NCBI GenBank assembly: GCA_004431415.1
Contig: QPMI01000204.1
Coordinates: 83,501 to 147,500, forward strand
Direction of reading: 5' to 3'
DNA: 64,000 bases
Source of the DNA: Cyanophora paradoxa
Lineage: Eukaryota; Glaucocystophyceae; Cyanophorales; Cyanophoraceae
Of the stretch, positions 33,051 through 44,241 are shown one piece after another. A program made the position numbers and the translations under genes. Numbering within the stretch: position 1 is the stretch's first letter; each line of letters starts with the position of its first letter. The notes under the pieces are model-generated. The model was not told where the DNA came from. It did not search any database and saw nothing but the letters and a program-made list of their open reading frames with translations.

Positions 33051-36000
33051 ATGCCGAATCTGGCGCGCCCTTCGGGGCGCTCGGTCGTGCACCGAGCCCG
33101 CGTCCACGAGTGGACGCCGTCGGCGATCACGTGCCTCAATGCCTCTCGCGACGGAAACCGCCTCGCTGCTGGCCGGGAGAACGGCAACATCGAGATCTGG
33201 ACAGTCGCTGGCTCTAGCTCCGTCTGTGATCAGGTGCTTCGCCAAGGCGCGTGCGGTGTCCCTCACTCTAACCGTCGAACTGCTTAGTGCATCAGCGGCA
33301 AGCCGGGTGGAGCCCCTCGCAGCCTGGTCTGGAAGTCCGCGACAAAGCAGCATCCGGTCGATCGCCTGTTCAGCGCTGGCGACGGTGGCGAAGTCGTGGA
33401 ATGGGATCTGGCAACCCTCAGCCCAAAGGTGCGGAGAGAGTCCCCCCATCTGTTTTGTGACGATGCTGAATTTTCCTTCGGGAGCAGTCAGTTGAGCGGT
33501 CCTTTGGTGGGATCATTTGGGCCCTTGCGATCGATCCGTCCGAAACTCTGCTTGCGGCCGCTTGCGATGACGGCGCCGTGCGCATTTACAACATCCTCGA
33601 CTGCGAAGGAATCGAGTTCGCGTTCAGCCTGACCAAACAAGAAGGTGCGCCGTGTCCCCGCTCGCTTTACACGGGGGGTCATTCCACTCACGCAGCGCGC
33701 CTCTTGTCCATTGCTTGGGATCCTAAGGGGGAGCGCGTCGTGACCGGCGGAGCGGACGGGAGCCTTCGCATTTGGGATGTCGAGAGAAAATGCACCGTCT
33801 TGCGGATCAGCGCTGGTCAGGCTAAGCGGAAGCGTGCAAATCCCGTATGGGCTGTTGCCGTTCTAGGGTTCGCCGCCTTGATCATGTTGAACGACCTTCA
33901 TTCTTTTCTGGCTCGTGACTCGCGAACAGTGACAGCACCGTCGTGAGCGGCGATGATCAGGGCCAAGTGCAGCTGTTTGAACCCACGAACGGTAGCCGCA
34001 TGAAGATTTTCGAAGAGCACCAGTCACACGTGCGGGCGCTCGCGGTGGATCATGAGCGCCGTCTCTTGTTCTCGGCTGGAACAGACGCGACAATACTGAA
34101 GTATTCGCTCGCCTCGGATGACGAGGTCCGCCGTCGTTCTCCTCTTTCGTTGTCATCTCGCGGAAATTCTGTGCGCAGTGGGTCGTTTCGGAAAAGCGAT
34201 CGAATTTGCACACACACGATATCAGGAGTTTGACGTGCGCCGCTGGGAGGATCTTCTCTGGTGGATCAGACACGATCATTTTTGGGCTGAGTACTGGTTC
34301 GGCATTCACTACGAACCGGTGCTCGCTGTGAACTGCGGTTGAAGACGCCAGCTTATCGATTTGCAGACCGACAAAGATCGTGGAGATACCTCGGCAGCTT
34401 GTTCACATTTCTCCAGAAAGCGGACTTGCGCTTTTCCAGTACGACCGGCGCGTCGAACTGCGTGCCATTCTGGCCGGTGAGCGCATCTTTTCTATTTCGC
34501 TGATCTCTGCTCATATTGTGGTGATAGAGCGGTCCGAGACGGCGATGTTCGACGACCACGATGAGAGGTCTTTGTACCCGCTCGCCGAGATTCGGATTGG
34601 GGTGCGCACATTACATCATTTCCTTTTCGATCATCGAATGTGTGCTTCAGGACGGTGAACGGAATCTGGTTTCGAGCGCATTTGCTGGTGATGCAAAGCG
34701 CTGTCTTGTTGCTGTCTCCGATGGCTCTGAACGGACCCTGCTCTTCCGCGTGGAGGTTCATTAAACGACCCGCTCTTGTGCTTCTCTCCGCCTAACCTGC
34801 ATGTAGGCTCCGCCAAGCACGACGCTCCTTGCAACAGCAAGAGCAGCTTGTGAAGACAGAGAAGTCGACAGCCCATCCGTACACCCAGTCCCACTCCCTC
34901 CCAAGGTGCGTCGAAGGTTATCTTGCTTTTTATTGCGCACCACTGAGAACACATCCAGATATCTGGGGCGTACTCGCTCAGCTTCACAAGGGACGGGCGT
35001 CGACTCGTCGTCGCAGGATCCAGAGGAAGCCTGCACATCGTGGACACGACTTCAGACGAAGCTGCACGCCTTCTCAACTCATTCCCACTGGCGCAAGCAG
35101 CGCTGAATCCCCTGCATCCCCTGACGGAGGGTGAGCTCTTATGATATCGAGAAGGCAACGTTTTCCGATTGGGGCGATGACGATCCTCATATTTGCTACT
35201 AACGACCCAAGGGGATTGATTACAAACCGAACCACCAAGAATCTGTTCTGAGCCCTAAATCTAGCTTCTCGAACGAAGCAAGGCCCCCGACCCTGCTACC
35301 GTACTCATTCATCTCGCGCTTTTTGCAGAGAAGCACGATTCCGCACGTGGCCTCGACCGGAAGCGACCACCAGTTTTCGGGTTCGAAGCTCATATCACCT
35401 GCCCCGGCTTCTTGCTCAAGCTTGGTTCGTCCGCAGCATGGTAGCCAGCAACGACAAGCCAGGACCCCCTGGGCCTGTCGCTGTATCAACCGATGGTCAA
35501 TGGGCGGCGGTTGCCAACCAGAACAATCGGCTTCTCGTGTTTAATCTCGACACCATGAAGGTCCGCGACATAGCTGTCTTGTTGCATACAATTTGCCACC
35601 CATGATTCGTCTCCCCTCAGCTTGATACCGACCTTGGAGTGTTGGAAGGCCGGTTGACAGCACTAGCATTCCATCCTCGAAGTCCGTCCTCGTTGGTTGC
35701 AGTGTGCGCATCTAAGCGTTTCTTTATCTTCGATGTGGAAAAAGGGTAAGCACCGGGTTCGTTCATTCTCACAATCGGGATCCGCTCATAGTGCAGCAGC
35801 GGCTTGTCTGAGTGGAGCCGCGAGTACTCTTCCGCCCTACCGGACTCTTATATGCAAGCTCCTGGCCAAGTCACGGGGGTAGCATTTGACCCAGACCGCC
35901 CGTCTGTGATCCTACTGTCGTCCCCCCGCTGGCTCTGCTCCGTCGACCTTGACAAGGTGTGCTCCAATCTTGTCTGTGGTCGGGCTCCTTATCTGGTCAA

Positions 36001-36483
36001 TGCACGTGGCATGTGATGATCAAATATTTGCTATTTGATCCCGCGGGGATTTGAGAGAAATGCAAACCACCAAGAATCTGTTCTGAGCCATTGACATTGT
36101 CATCGCTCTCTGTCTAGACCAGTTCCCCCACCCCCGGCTGGTTTGCGCGATTTTGCTGTCTTATCCTTTGATGTTGCTGTGCAGCCGGTGTCGGCTACAA
36201 CTTCTGCTGCCTCCGAGGGCCTTGACAAGCGCAAACGCAAGAGGTGCATTTTTTTCTCCCTCGATGTCTTTCAACTTGCCGGCGCTTAGTCGATTCTGGC
36301 AGGAGTGCTCTGCCCATTGCAGCTGCATCCCCTCGCGCGAACTTTTTGATGTCAACAAGGTTTCGCTTCGTACTCAGTGCCGATTTCATGGGTCCCTCGC
36401 AACTCCTTGTTATGGAGAGACCATGGGCAGCGATTCTGCAATCTCTTCCACCAGCCTTCGCAACCCGGCGATTCGGCACATGA
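33051..36483 (+). CDS. UTP4: UTP4 (cirhin), U3 snoRNP / t-UTP WD40 protein
   Basis: UTP4 belongs to the t-UTP complex needed for pre-rRNA transcription and 18S processing in the nucleolus. The ATG at 33,051 opens MPNLARPSG, then the first WD repeats: AITCLNASRDGNRLAAGREN and GNIEIWTV, RLFSAGDGGEVVEWDLATL, IIWALAIDPSETLLAAACDD, RLLSIAWDPKGERVVTGGAD and the GQAKRKRANPVWAVAVL stretch, where the human protein has KRKCIVWGVAFL. Then come VVSGDDQGQVQLFEP and VRALAVDHERRLLFSAGTDA. The second propeller includes VSTDGQW-type AVSTDGQWAAVANQNNRLLV, LTALAFHPRSPSSLVAVCAS and VTGVAFDPDRPSVILLSSPR. It ends LLVMERPW...RRFGT with TGA at 36,481-36,483, matching the family C-terminus. There are many short introns. 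Confidence 0.94.
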
Positions 36484-37227
36484 GGTCGAGCACTCCTTAG
36501 TGTAGCTTCGCTAAAATTTAGCCCATCTGGGGTTTCAATTTCAATTACTTTCAATTCCGCCCCAAAAGCTGCATTTTGACGTGAGAATCGCGGTATCTAG
36601 CAAAAGCCAGGCTCAGCGTCAAGCGACGCGAGGCCGGGACTGACAAAGCCAGGATCCGCAGTCAGCGACCGAAGGCCGGGACGGCGCCACGGCACCATTC
36701 ACGGTCTCGCCCGGGCTCAGTCTTCGTAGGCCAATCGAACTCGAAGCCACCCTTGCAAGGCACCCTTGACCGCCCAAAAAGTGGCCTTGATCCCAAGGCC
36801 CGCATAGCCCGTGTCGGCTGGGAGCTCGCATGGAGCTCGCATGCCATGCAGCGAGCACTCAGCCGGGACTCCCAAGCACTATGGACATCATGATTTTCAT
36901 GGACTTTCATAGATGTCAGTTGGGCAAAGCTGTGAATGCAGCAATCGGCAAAATCCCAATGCGGGCCTGTTCCCAATGCAAAGAATGATTCGAATTTGTG
37001 CAGCATCTCCGAGAGAATTTGTGCGGCTTTGATTTGGATTTCGAGACGTCGACCTCTCTAAACGCACTCGCCGAGTCGGGCTTTGATTTGGATTTCGAGA
37101 CCTCTAAACGCAGTCCAGATAACACAGATTTCGAGCCCTAACAGCTACTGGGCTAGGTCAGATAACACGTGACGTATATCTGAAATGCAAGGTGCTACAG
37201 TACATCATTAGTCGAATGCAGTCACAA
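36484..37227. repeat. Intergenic repeats between convergent UTP4 and DNA2
   Basis: 36,600-36,690 has a diverged direct repeat containing GGCCGGGAC. 36,810-36,925 is a copy of 5,695-5,800. 36,960-37,188 is a shortened repeat A whose final hairpin (CAGATA...TATCTG, loop ACACGTGACGTA) is kept although the loop differs. It ends 39 bp from the DNA2 stop and faces it. Confidence 0.75.
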
Positions 37228-38287
37228 TCACTTTCGAAAAGGGTTCACAGCTTTCGGACGTGGATTTGATGTTGCTGGAACTACAGGAGGGGGCCCACCT
37301 GAGGATCCATTGTCTGCCTTGGGCTGTGATGAGCTGAAGAAAGCATGTATCGAACGTTGGCTGGGATCAACTGCTGCCTGCTTGCCTTTTGCATGGCAGG
37401 TCTTGCTGGCACCTTTGCCCTTCCCAGCAGTGGCAGTGGACCGTGACGCAACCGGTGCTGTCGTCGATGAGTGTGTTTGTGTAGTGCTTCCAGATTGTGC
37501 AGATGGACCGATATGTGCAGGATGCCGTTGATGCACAGACTGCTGGATGGCCTGTTGCGGTACGGCTGCTTGCAGTTGCAATGCGCTGCTGTTCGCCCCC
37601 ACGATTGTTTGCCGAGGTGGGACTGTTGGCACTGCTGTGGCGGGAAGAACTCGTGCCTCTGCAGAAGGAGGAACTGGTGCCTCTGGACTTCGATTTGGGC
37701 CATTAGGCTGGACTTTGAGGCCGGGATTCTTGACGGCTGGAGGGTGTGGAGCTCGAGATGCTGGGACATCGTGTTCAAGCATGGCCAGCTCAAAGCCCAG
37801 GCTGACGTCCATGCTGCTCGGGTTGGCATCATTCGTTATGTTCTGAAGAGGTGTCCGTTGTGGGGCGTCTGTTCGGGAGTCCGCTGCGTCCAATTTTCGC
37901 ATCTTGCACGCGGGGTTCCTGCTGGGAGAAGTTGCAGTGGATGAGGCGGGCGATCCCTCTGAAGGAGCTGGAGCTTGCTTTGCAGCAGGAAGAAAGGCAG
38001 GTACTTCTCTGCTTCCCTGCTTCAGCTGCTGAGATGCAACACGAAATAGAAGCACGTGTCACCTGATGCTTTCCCTGGGAGTGGGCACCACGAAGAGATG
38101 CCCATTGCTTGGTAGAGGATAGACCTTTGCCACAAATCAGCCACAGAAGAATTCGCCAAAGAAAATGACGAACCCAGCTTCGTGGGATCAGCAGGGAGAA
38201 GAGGCGCTCAAAGAAGGGCTCGGCAGCAAGTGTTGCGCGAGAACCAACCTGGGCACAGAATCGATACAATGGAATGTGTGTGTGTGT

Positions 38288-38318
<31 letters not shown>

Positions 38319-41300
38319 GGGGGGGGGGCCAATCGTGCACACCATCACAAGTTTGCAGCGGGCACGGGTAAATGCGACATTCAAACGCCGCCAGTCACGG
38401 AGGAGGTCGCCCACCTGCACTCGCGTGATCGAAAAAGCGTTTTGTCTCAAGCACTAAGATATTGGCACGTTGCACCAGGCTGCTTTGGTTGGAGCGAACA
38501 AAGGAGATCAGAATGCAAGCCTTATCACGCCCCTGCAACATTGCAGCGTTCAAAAATGTATGTGATACACCAAGTGAAGCGTTTGCACCTGGTATTTATC
38601 GATGGTGTGCACGTCAAGTGTTGCAGAAACACCAGGGCCCAGCGCATTTCGAAGGTTTGAAGCAATCAAGCGGACCTGTGGACAACTCAGGGAGAGCAAA
38701 TTCAGCTGCACAATCGAGGGAGGAACCTGTGAGCGGTACGGGGAAATCACACCCATGTCGCTTGCATTAACACCAGCTGAAATTAAGGTAGTCACGAGGC
38801 TCGATACAAGGCGAGCCTCCCCATCGTTGTGGACGGATTCCGCCCCACGACTCTCCAGGGCAGGACATGTGTCTGTATCCAAGAAGAGAACCCTGTTGCT
38901 TTAAGGGGAAAGGAGTTAAAAAGAGTCGAGATCACGCTGCCAAAGCCAGACGTTCAACAAACCAAGGGTTCAGGGCGGCGGTGAGCCAGGCAGGCATTTG
39001 TGATTCCCGAATCACTTGGTCCAGCCAGGGCACCTTGAGTGTTGCCTGCACCATGGAAAGTGGGAAGGTCTGTTCCAAAAACCGTATCGGGAACCAAAAG
39101 CACGTACTGTAGCAACATCATCACTCCCACATCGCAGCTACGATCATGGTCGGAAAAGAGCAACGATTTCAACAATCAATGGCATACTCTGTTCGAATAA
39201 ACAAGGGAATTGGAGAGAAGCATGATGTCTGCAGCCATCCGGTACTGTGTCTCCAACTCCACCTTTGCTGCAGGGTGGGCTTCACACAAGCGCTGCAAGC
39301 AGTATTAACGGCTCGTGGATTTCATTAGCGGAAAGATAGCGCAAAAAACCTGGAACAGGGGAGTCGACATGCCCAGTGCCCGTGCTTGAACGTTCTTGAC
39401 GACTGGCGGCAGCTGCACACGGTATGATGTTCGATATGGGGGAGTGTATCGAGCAGCCGACCTGATTATGGTCCCCAACAAGCACGAACGATCGTCCAAA
39501 TCTGATTGGCCCAAGGCATGCAGCTTCGGACAGTTGGCTCGCCTCATCTACTATCACCACATCGAAATGCCCTCGCTGCAAACGGCTCTCGTCTGTTGCA
39601 GGAGCTTTACGTGAGGAGACGGCATCTCACCTTCGAGAACAATGGGTGGGAGACACCGAGGCAGGTGCTCCCCACAAGCTGGGGGCCCATGAGGCGAGCT
39701 GTGCGCTGTCAAAAAAAAAGCGAATCGAGAAAAGATGCACAAGGTCTTACCTTTGAGCTGGGCGAGCGAATCAATCTTTCCAGCTCCATGGATTGTGTGC
39801 CGTTGCAGATCTGCGTGAACTTGCGATGGATTGCCCACCCTAAGGAAATCGACCCCCATCTCTTGCAACTGTTTGCAAGACTCAGCCTTTCACAGTCCAC
39901 CACATCAGTTAGAAGAGCACCTTCAGGAGGATGTTGTCCACAGCCGTGTGCGTGTGGGCGGTAACGAGGACAGATTGTCCAAGTGCAAGAAGGACACGAA
40001 CAAGCACAGCAATACAGGTCGTCTTTCCAGTACCTGGCATTCCGAGCAGCAGCACGTAATCTTGCGCTGAAGCAGGGGCTTAAAAATTATGATAATTAAG
40101 AAGAAGATGAACATCTCTGACCTGTAAGCACAGCCCTCAGCGCGTGCAGCTGGTCGCTATTCAAAGCCTCGAAAACCTGAAGGGCCTTGACCCTGAAGAG
40201 AGAGTCACAGTGCGAAAATCATGTCTGCAACGAAATTCCAATTGGGCACCGCGGATCAGCAAGGAGAGTGTCAGCAACTTCTCTTGGGGAGAACGCAGGC
40301 ACAGCAAGGTCCACCACCAACTCTCGAAGGCGGAACTCCTTCTGTAGAAAAAGCGAAGAAAGGTTCTCCTGCAGCTAGAATAACTCCCCCAGTCGGCACA
40401 GATGCATGCATCACATGTACCTTGAGCAATCCATAGCCAGCACGGCTTTCATCCTTGTCCACTCGCCAGCAGGCAGCCGACAGAAGAGAGCCATCATCGT
40501 CCTTCAGAGATTGCCATTCGCCAGCTGTTGACTTCGAAGGTCGGGCAGCACCAGCATGGCAACCCAAAGCCTCAATGTCGATCAGCTCCTCCAGTTCCCT
40601 CCCTGCTGCACCAGTTGGGGCGTATTGCAGAGGCCGAGCCTGCAAGACGTTCCTCAGCACTGCAAGCGGGGTTTGGGCAACTGTGCATGGGCACACAGTG
40701 AGGGGCTTCTGAAGCCTGACAACGAAGGTATCCGAATTGAGATCCTGCAAATCCGTGTGAGGGTGAGAGTAGTGAAATTCTCTCTAACTACACTCTCACT
40801 TCCAAGCGGCCAGCAGCGACTGCGAAGGGGCCGCCCTCAACGCTGACGACTATGCTGTCGCCTTCAGATAACTGCCCGGAAAGTCAGGCTGGAGCACCTC
40901 AGTGGCCAAAAGGCAGACCTGTAACTCCAAGAAGCTGCGAGGTCCTTCTGGATCTGAAGGGCATGCCGACTCCAGTGTGCGTTTCTGTCGCTGGAACCGA
41001 TAAAGGAAGGCGCCTGTCGCATTGTCGCGACTGACAGCAAAAGGGGCCACGTTCGCAAAGCATCTGCCCAGACGCTGGCGCCTGTCTGATGAATACCTCC
41101 AGACTTCGCTCTTGATATCTGTAATCGACCTTGTGACAAGCTTTTGTGAGGCCTCAGAGATCACATGAAAAGGAAGAACTGGCCACACCCAAACTCGAGA
41201 TCGAGCATCGTATTCCAGCTGCGAAGATATTCCAAGTGTCTCTCGTTAAGATGATCCAGTGACTGCATATTTTATTGTCAGTACAGGAATTCCCCAGAAT

Positions 41301-44124
41301 CTTATGGACAGACCGCAAAAGCAGAGCCGATCCCTGCGATATCAGCAGACTCCTGGGTGCCACCATCGATCGCCTGAGGTGGCGTTCATAAAACAATGAG
41401 GATTGGAACACATTTGCTCAAACGTACTCGGTGAAGCAGGGCACAGACAGGAAGATTGGAGCAGTACCGGCACATGCGTTGGTCATGGACAAGTGGTGGT
41501 AGCCAACCTGGTTTGCCACGTTCCGCATAACGCAAATGCCTTGCAACAGCATTGCGGCGTGTAACAAGTGGCCAGGTCTCGCCTCGATCGACCTTCACTC
41601 CCTGCATTCCACTGTTGAGCATATAATATATCAGGCCCCTGTCAACGTCTTTCCCTGCTGCAGAGTCAGGTAACCGTGCAGCCGAGGAAGGGCCCAGAGG
41701 TGCGGGCCATATCGATCTGACAGGAGAAGCGTGTAGAGGATGACTTGGGCCTTGTACTGGAGGGCCCGTGTGCCGCCACCGCCAGAGCCCAGTGCCCCAG
41801 TCTTTAACTCAAATGGAATGCTGATGCTCTCACTTTCTCCGGAGATTCCTGCAGCCTGCTTCAGCATGGGGGCGGATTCAAAAATGAATATGTCTGCACC
41901 ATCCACAGGGACCAACCGAAGGCGGACAGTGGCATCCAGAGAGCCTTTTAATCCGTAGGTGGGGCTCCAGATGCTCTCTTCCACATCCGCGACCTGTTCG
42001 ATGCACACTCGAAATTCGCGACCTCCAAACCAGACACGCCCCTCAGGAGCGGGCTGAGCACGGACGAAAGTCGTCGCCCAATCGCCCACCTGCCGATCAA
42101 TACAAGCTAAGAGCTTGTTCGTGATTCTCTGTCTAAAAAAATCAATGACCTTTTCGGCAGACTTCAACAAATCCGCCCGAATTTCCTCTTCTTTTGCCCC
42201 AATTGCATATCTGAGCTCCTGCTTCAGCAAGCAGAAAAAAAAGCGAACCTTCTTGGAACGAACACTTCTTCAATGTGCTGAGTGAGAGTGGAAGATATGT
42301 CCGCTTTGATGCTTTCGGCAGAAAAGTTTCGAGAGACAAGTGCACGCTGGAAAACAGAATGAAGGAGTGTGCCTCGCAGAATTGCATTGCGGCTCTCCCC
42401 TACTTTAGTCCCTCCCTGCATCAAAGATTCATAAAAAAAGCAACTAGCGGTAGCACAGAGCTTACCGGAAAAATCTCGTCTATCAATGCGGACCGCATGC
42501 ACCGCCAGGACTCGGAGACACGTGTTCCACTCACAAGTACATCAGGGTGCTGAACGAGCAAGTTCTGTGCTCAGCATGTCAGAAGGTGCTCAAGTGCTTC
42601 ACGGACACATGCCGGCCACCTTCCTGTGGTCCACAACGATGTCCCCTCCAGCATCTTCCCCAGGTTCAAGCACAACATTTACCCGATCGCCTACCTCGAA
42701 AGACTCCTCCTGCCAACTCTCACGCAGATGCAGTCTCCACGTCCTTCCAGCATACGCTTCTGTGAAGGTACCGCTTGCCGAGCAGCTGGTTTCGATCGCC
42801 GGTGCTTTGCATCCTCCTCCTTCGTTGTCTTTGTCTCCGTGAAGAACAGCCACTTCGTTTGGCCCTTCCACATCGTGCCTGTGCTTTCTGGCGCTGCACC
42901 GCTGCTTCTCTTGCTCTGCTTCCCACTCGGTTGCATCTGCACACGTTAGAACCTGCGAGCAAAAACGTTCATGACTCAAACATCCCCCACGGCTGCAAAC
43001 TAGGTTAGCTTGCCTTCTGAAGGTATGACGAATTGGGCAGAACGGGCTCCAAGCCGCCGACTTCCAGGACAACGAGATGAAGAACCTCCCGGCGCATGTT
43101 CACCGGGCGTGCAGATGCTGCTGAGGTGGCCGCGTCCAGCTCCCCGAAGTCCTGCGAGTGGTCAGGCTAGCGTATTTATATATTTGAACACTTCCAATGA
43201 AAGCGCGCACAATTGTGGACAAGTCCAGCTCGAACTTGAAATCATCGGATGCAGATTGCGCGGCCTGTGCATGCGCAGGCCGCCTGGGGCTTTTCGCACT
43301 GGTGATGTGGCAAGCTGAAACCGGTGCCGCGAGGCCGGGATTCTCGGCGGCTGGAGGGTTTGGAGCTCGAGGTGCTGGGATCTCGTATGCAAGCAAGGCG
43401 AGCTCGAAGCCCGGGCTGACGTCCATGCTGCTCGGGCTGGCAACATTCGTTATGTTCTGGAGAGGTGTCCGCTGCGAGGCGTTCGTTGGAGAGTCCGCTG
43501 CGTCCATTTTTCGCTTCTTGCACGCGGGGTTCCTGCTGGGAGAAGTTGCAGTGGATGAGGCGGGCGATCCCTCCGAACCATCTCGCAGTCCGTTGAGAGC
43601 GTGCAAAAGATCCGATTGGGCCTCCGCGTACGCCGGGTTGACGCAGTCGGAGTTCATTGCCACCTGTTCCCGTGGCTGCTGCGCGGGTCGCGCTGCGGAC
43701 TCGTCGAGCCAGGCGCAGATAGCGCTCCGGACGACTGGGCCGCCGTCCTCCGCCACGCTCGGCCCTAATTACTGTTACGCAAGCGGCGCACGGCCCGCCG
43801 GAGTTGACACGGCGCACCCGAGAGGAGCTCGTCGGGAAAGTTGTTCGCCTGAACGGTACGCCGACTGGCCGATGCACCGCGGACGCGATCCAAGAGCTTC
43901 GGGTCTATATCTCGATTCCAAACGACCTCGGGCTGGGCCGGCTCGGTGAGCGGGACTCGAACCGCGCATGCCGTGCGCACCTCGGGCTCCGCCATGGAGC
44001 GGCCCGGTGTCTGACTTGGATCGTCCACGGGAGGAGCGCATGCGCCCTGCGCCGCAGCGTGCGACGCAGCTTGCAGCGCCCTTCCCTTGAGCTCGACTCC
44101 GCGCCATCGAGGCGGTGCGTGCAT
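37228..44124 (-). CDS. DNA2: DNA2 nuclease-helicase
   Basis: DNA2 processes Okazaki flaps and resects double-strand breaks. Order from the N-terminus: a disordered leader (start near ATG 44,122-44,124); an OB-like region ([20 protein letters not shown]); [20 protein letters not shown] with the first cluster cysteine; the nuclease, [15 protein letters not shown], and [15 protein letters not shown] then [20 protein letters not shown]; the remaining cluster cysteines [15 protein letters not shown] (C-x2-C-x5-C); and the SF1 helicase with an ATP-binding PGTGKTT-type loop near 40.05 kb, [25 protein letters not shown], and [16 protein letters not shown] 94-nt intron (38,249-38,342) contains long C and CA runs. 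The C-terminal tail is disordered and contains QRSIHAFF, a PCNA-interaction motif (37,336-37,359). A module of about 82 residues near the N-terminus recurs in this tail. The stop is at 37,228. Confidence 0.95.
38274..38328 (+). repeat. (TG)n followed by poly-G tract
   Basis: About 14 TG units are followed by about 26 G, inside a DNA2 intron. On the transcribed strand it is C-run then CA-run, just upstream of the splice acceptor. Confidence 0.95.
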
Positions 44125-44241
44125 TTTGCTTAAAGTATTGGCATCCGCCTGATTTACAGGTTTATCGGCGCTACCGCTGCTGTGTGCTGCGGCAAGGAAG
44201 GGGCAAATTTTGAAAGGAGGGGTACAGTCGCCTCGCACCAC
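44125..44241. promoter_or_regulatory. DNA2/RimO divergent promoter
   Basis: 117 bp lie between the proposed start codons. No TATA-like motif is evident. Confidence 0.4.

Noticed and set aside
32470-33495. Plus-strand 341-codon frame
   Set aside because: It overlaps UTP4 exons in another frame and consists of Arg/Ser/Ala-rich sequence; UTP4 is well supported.
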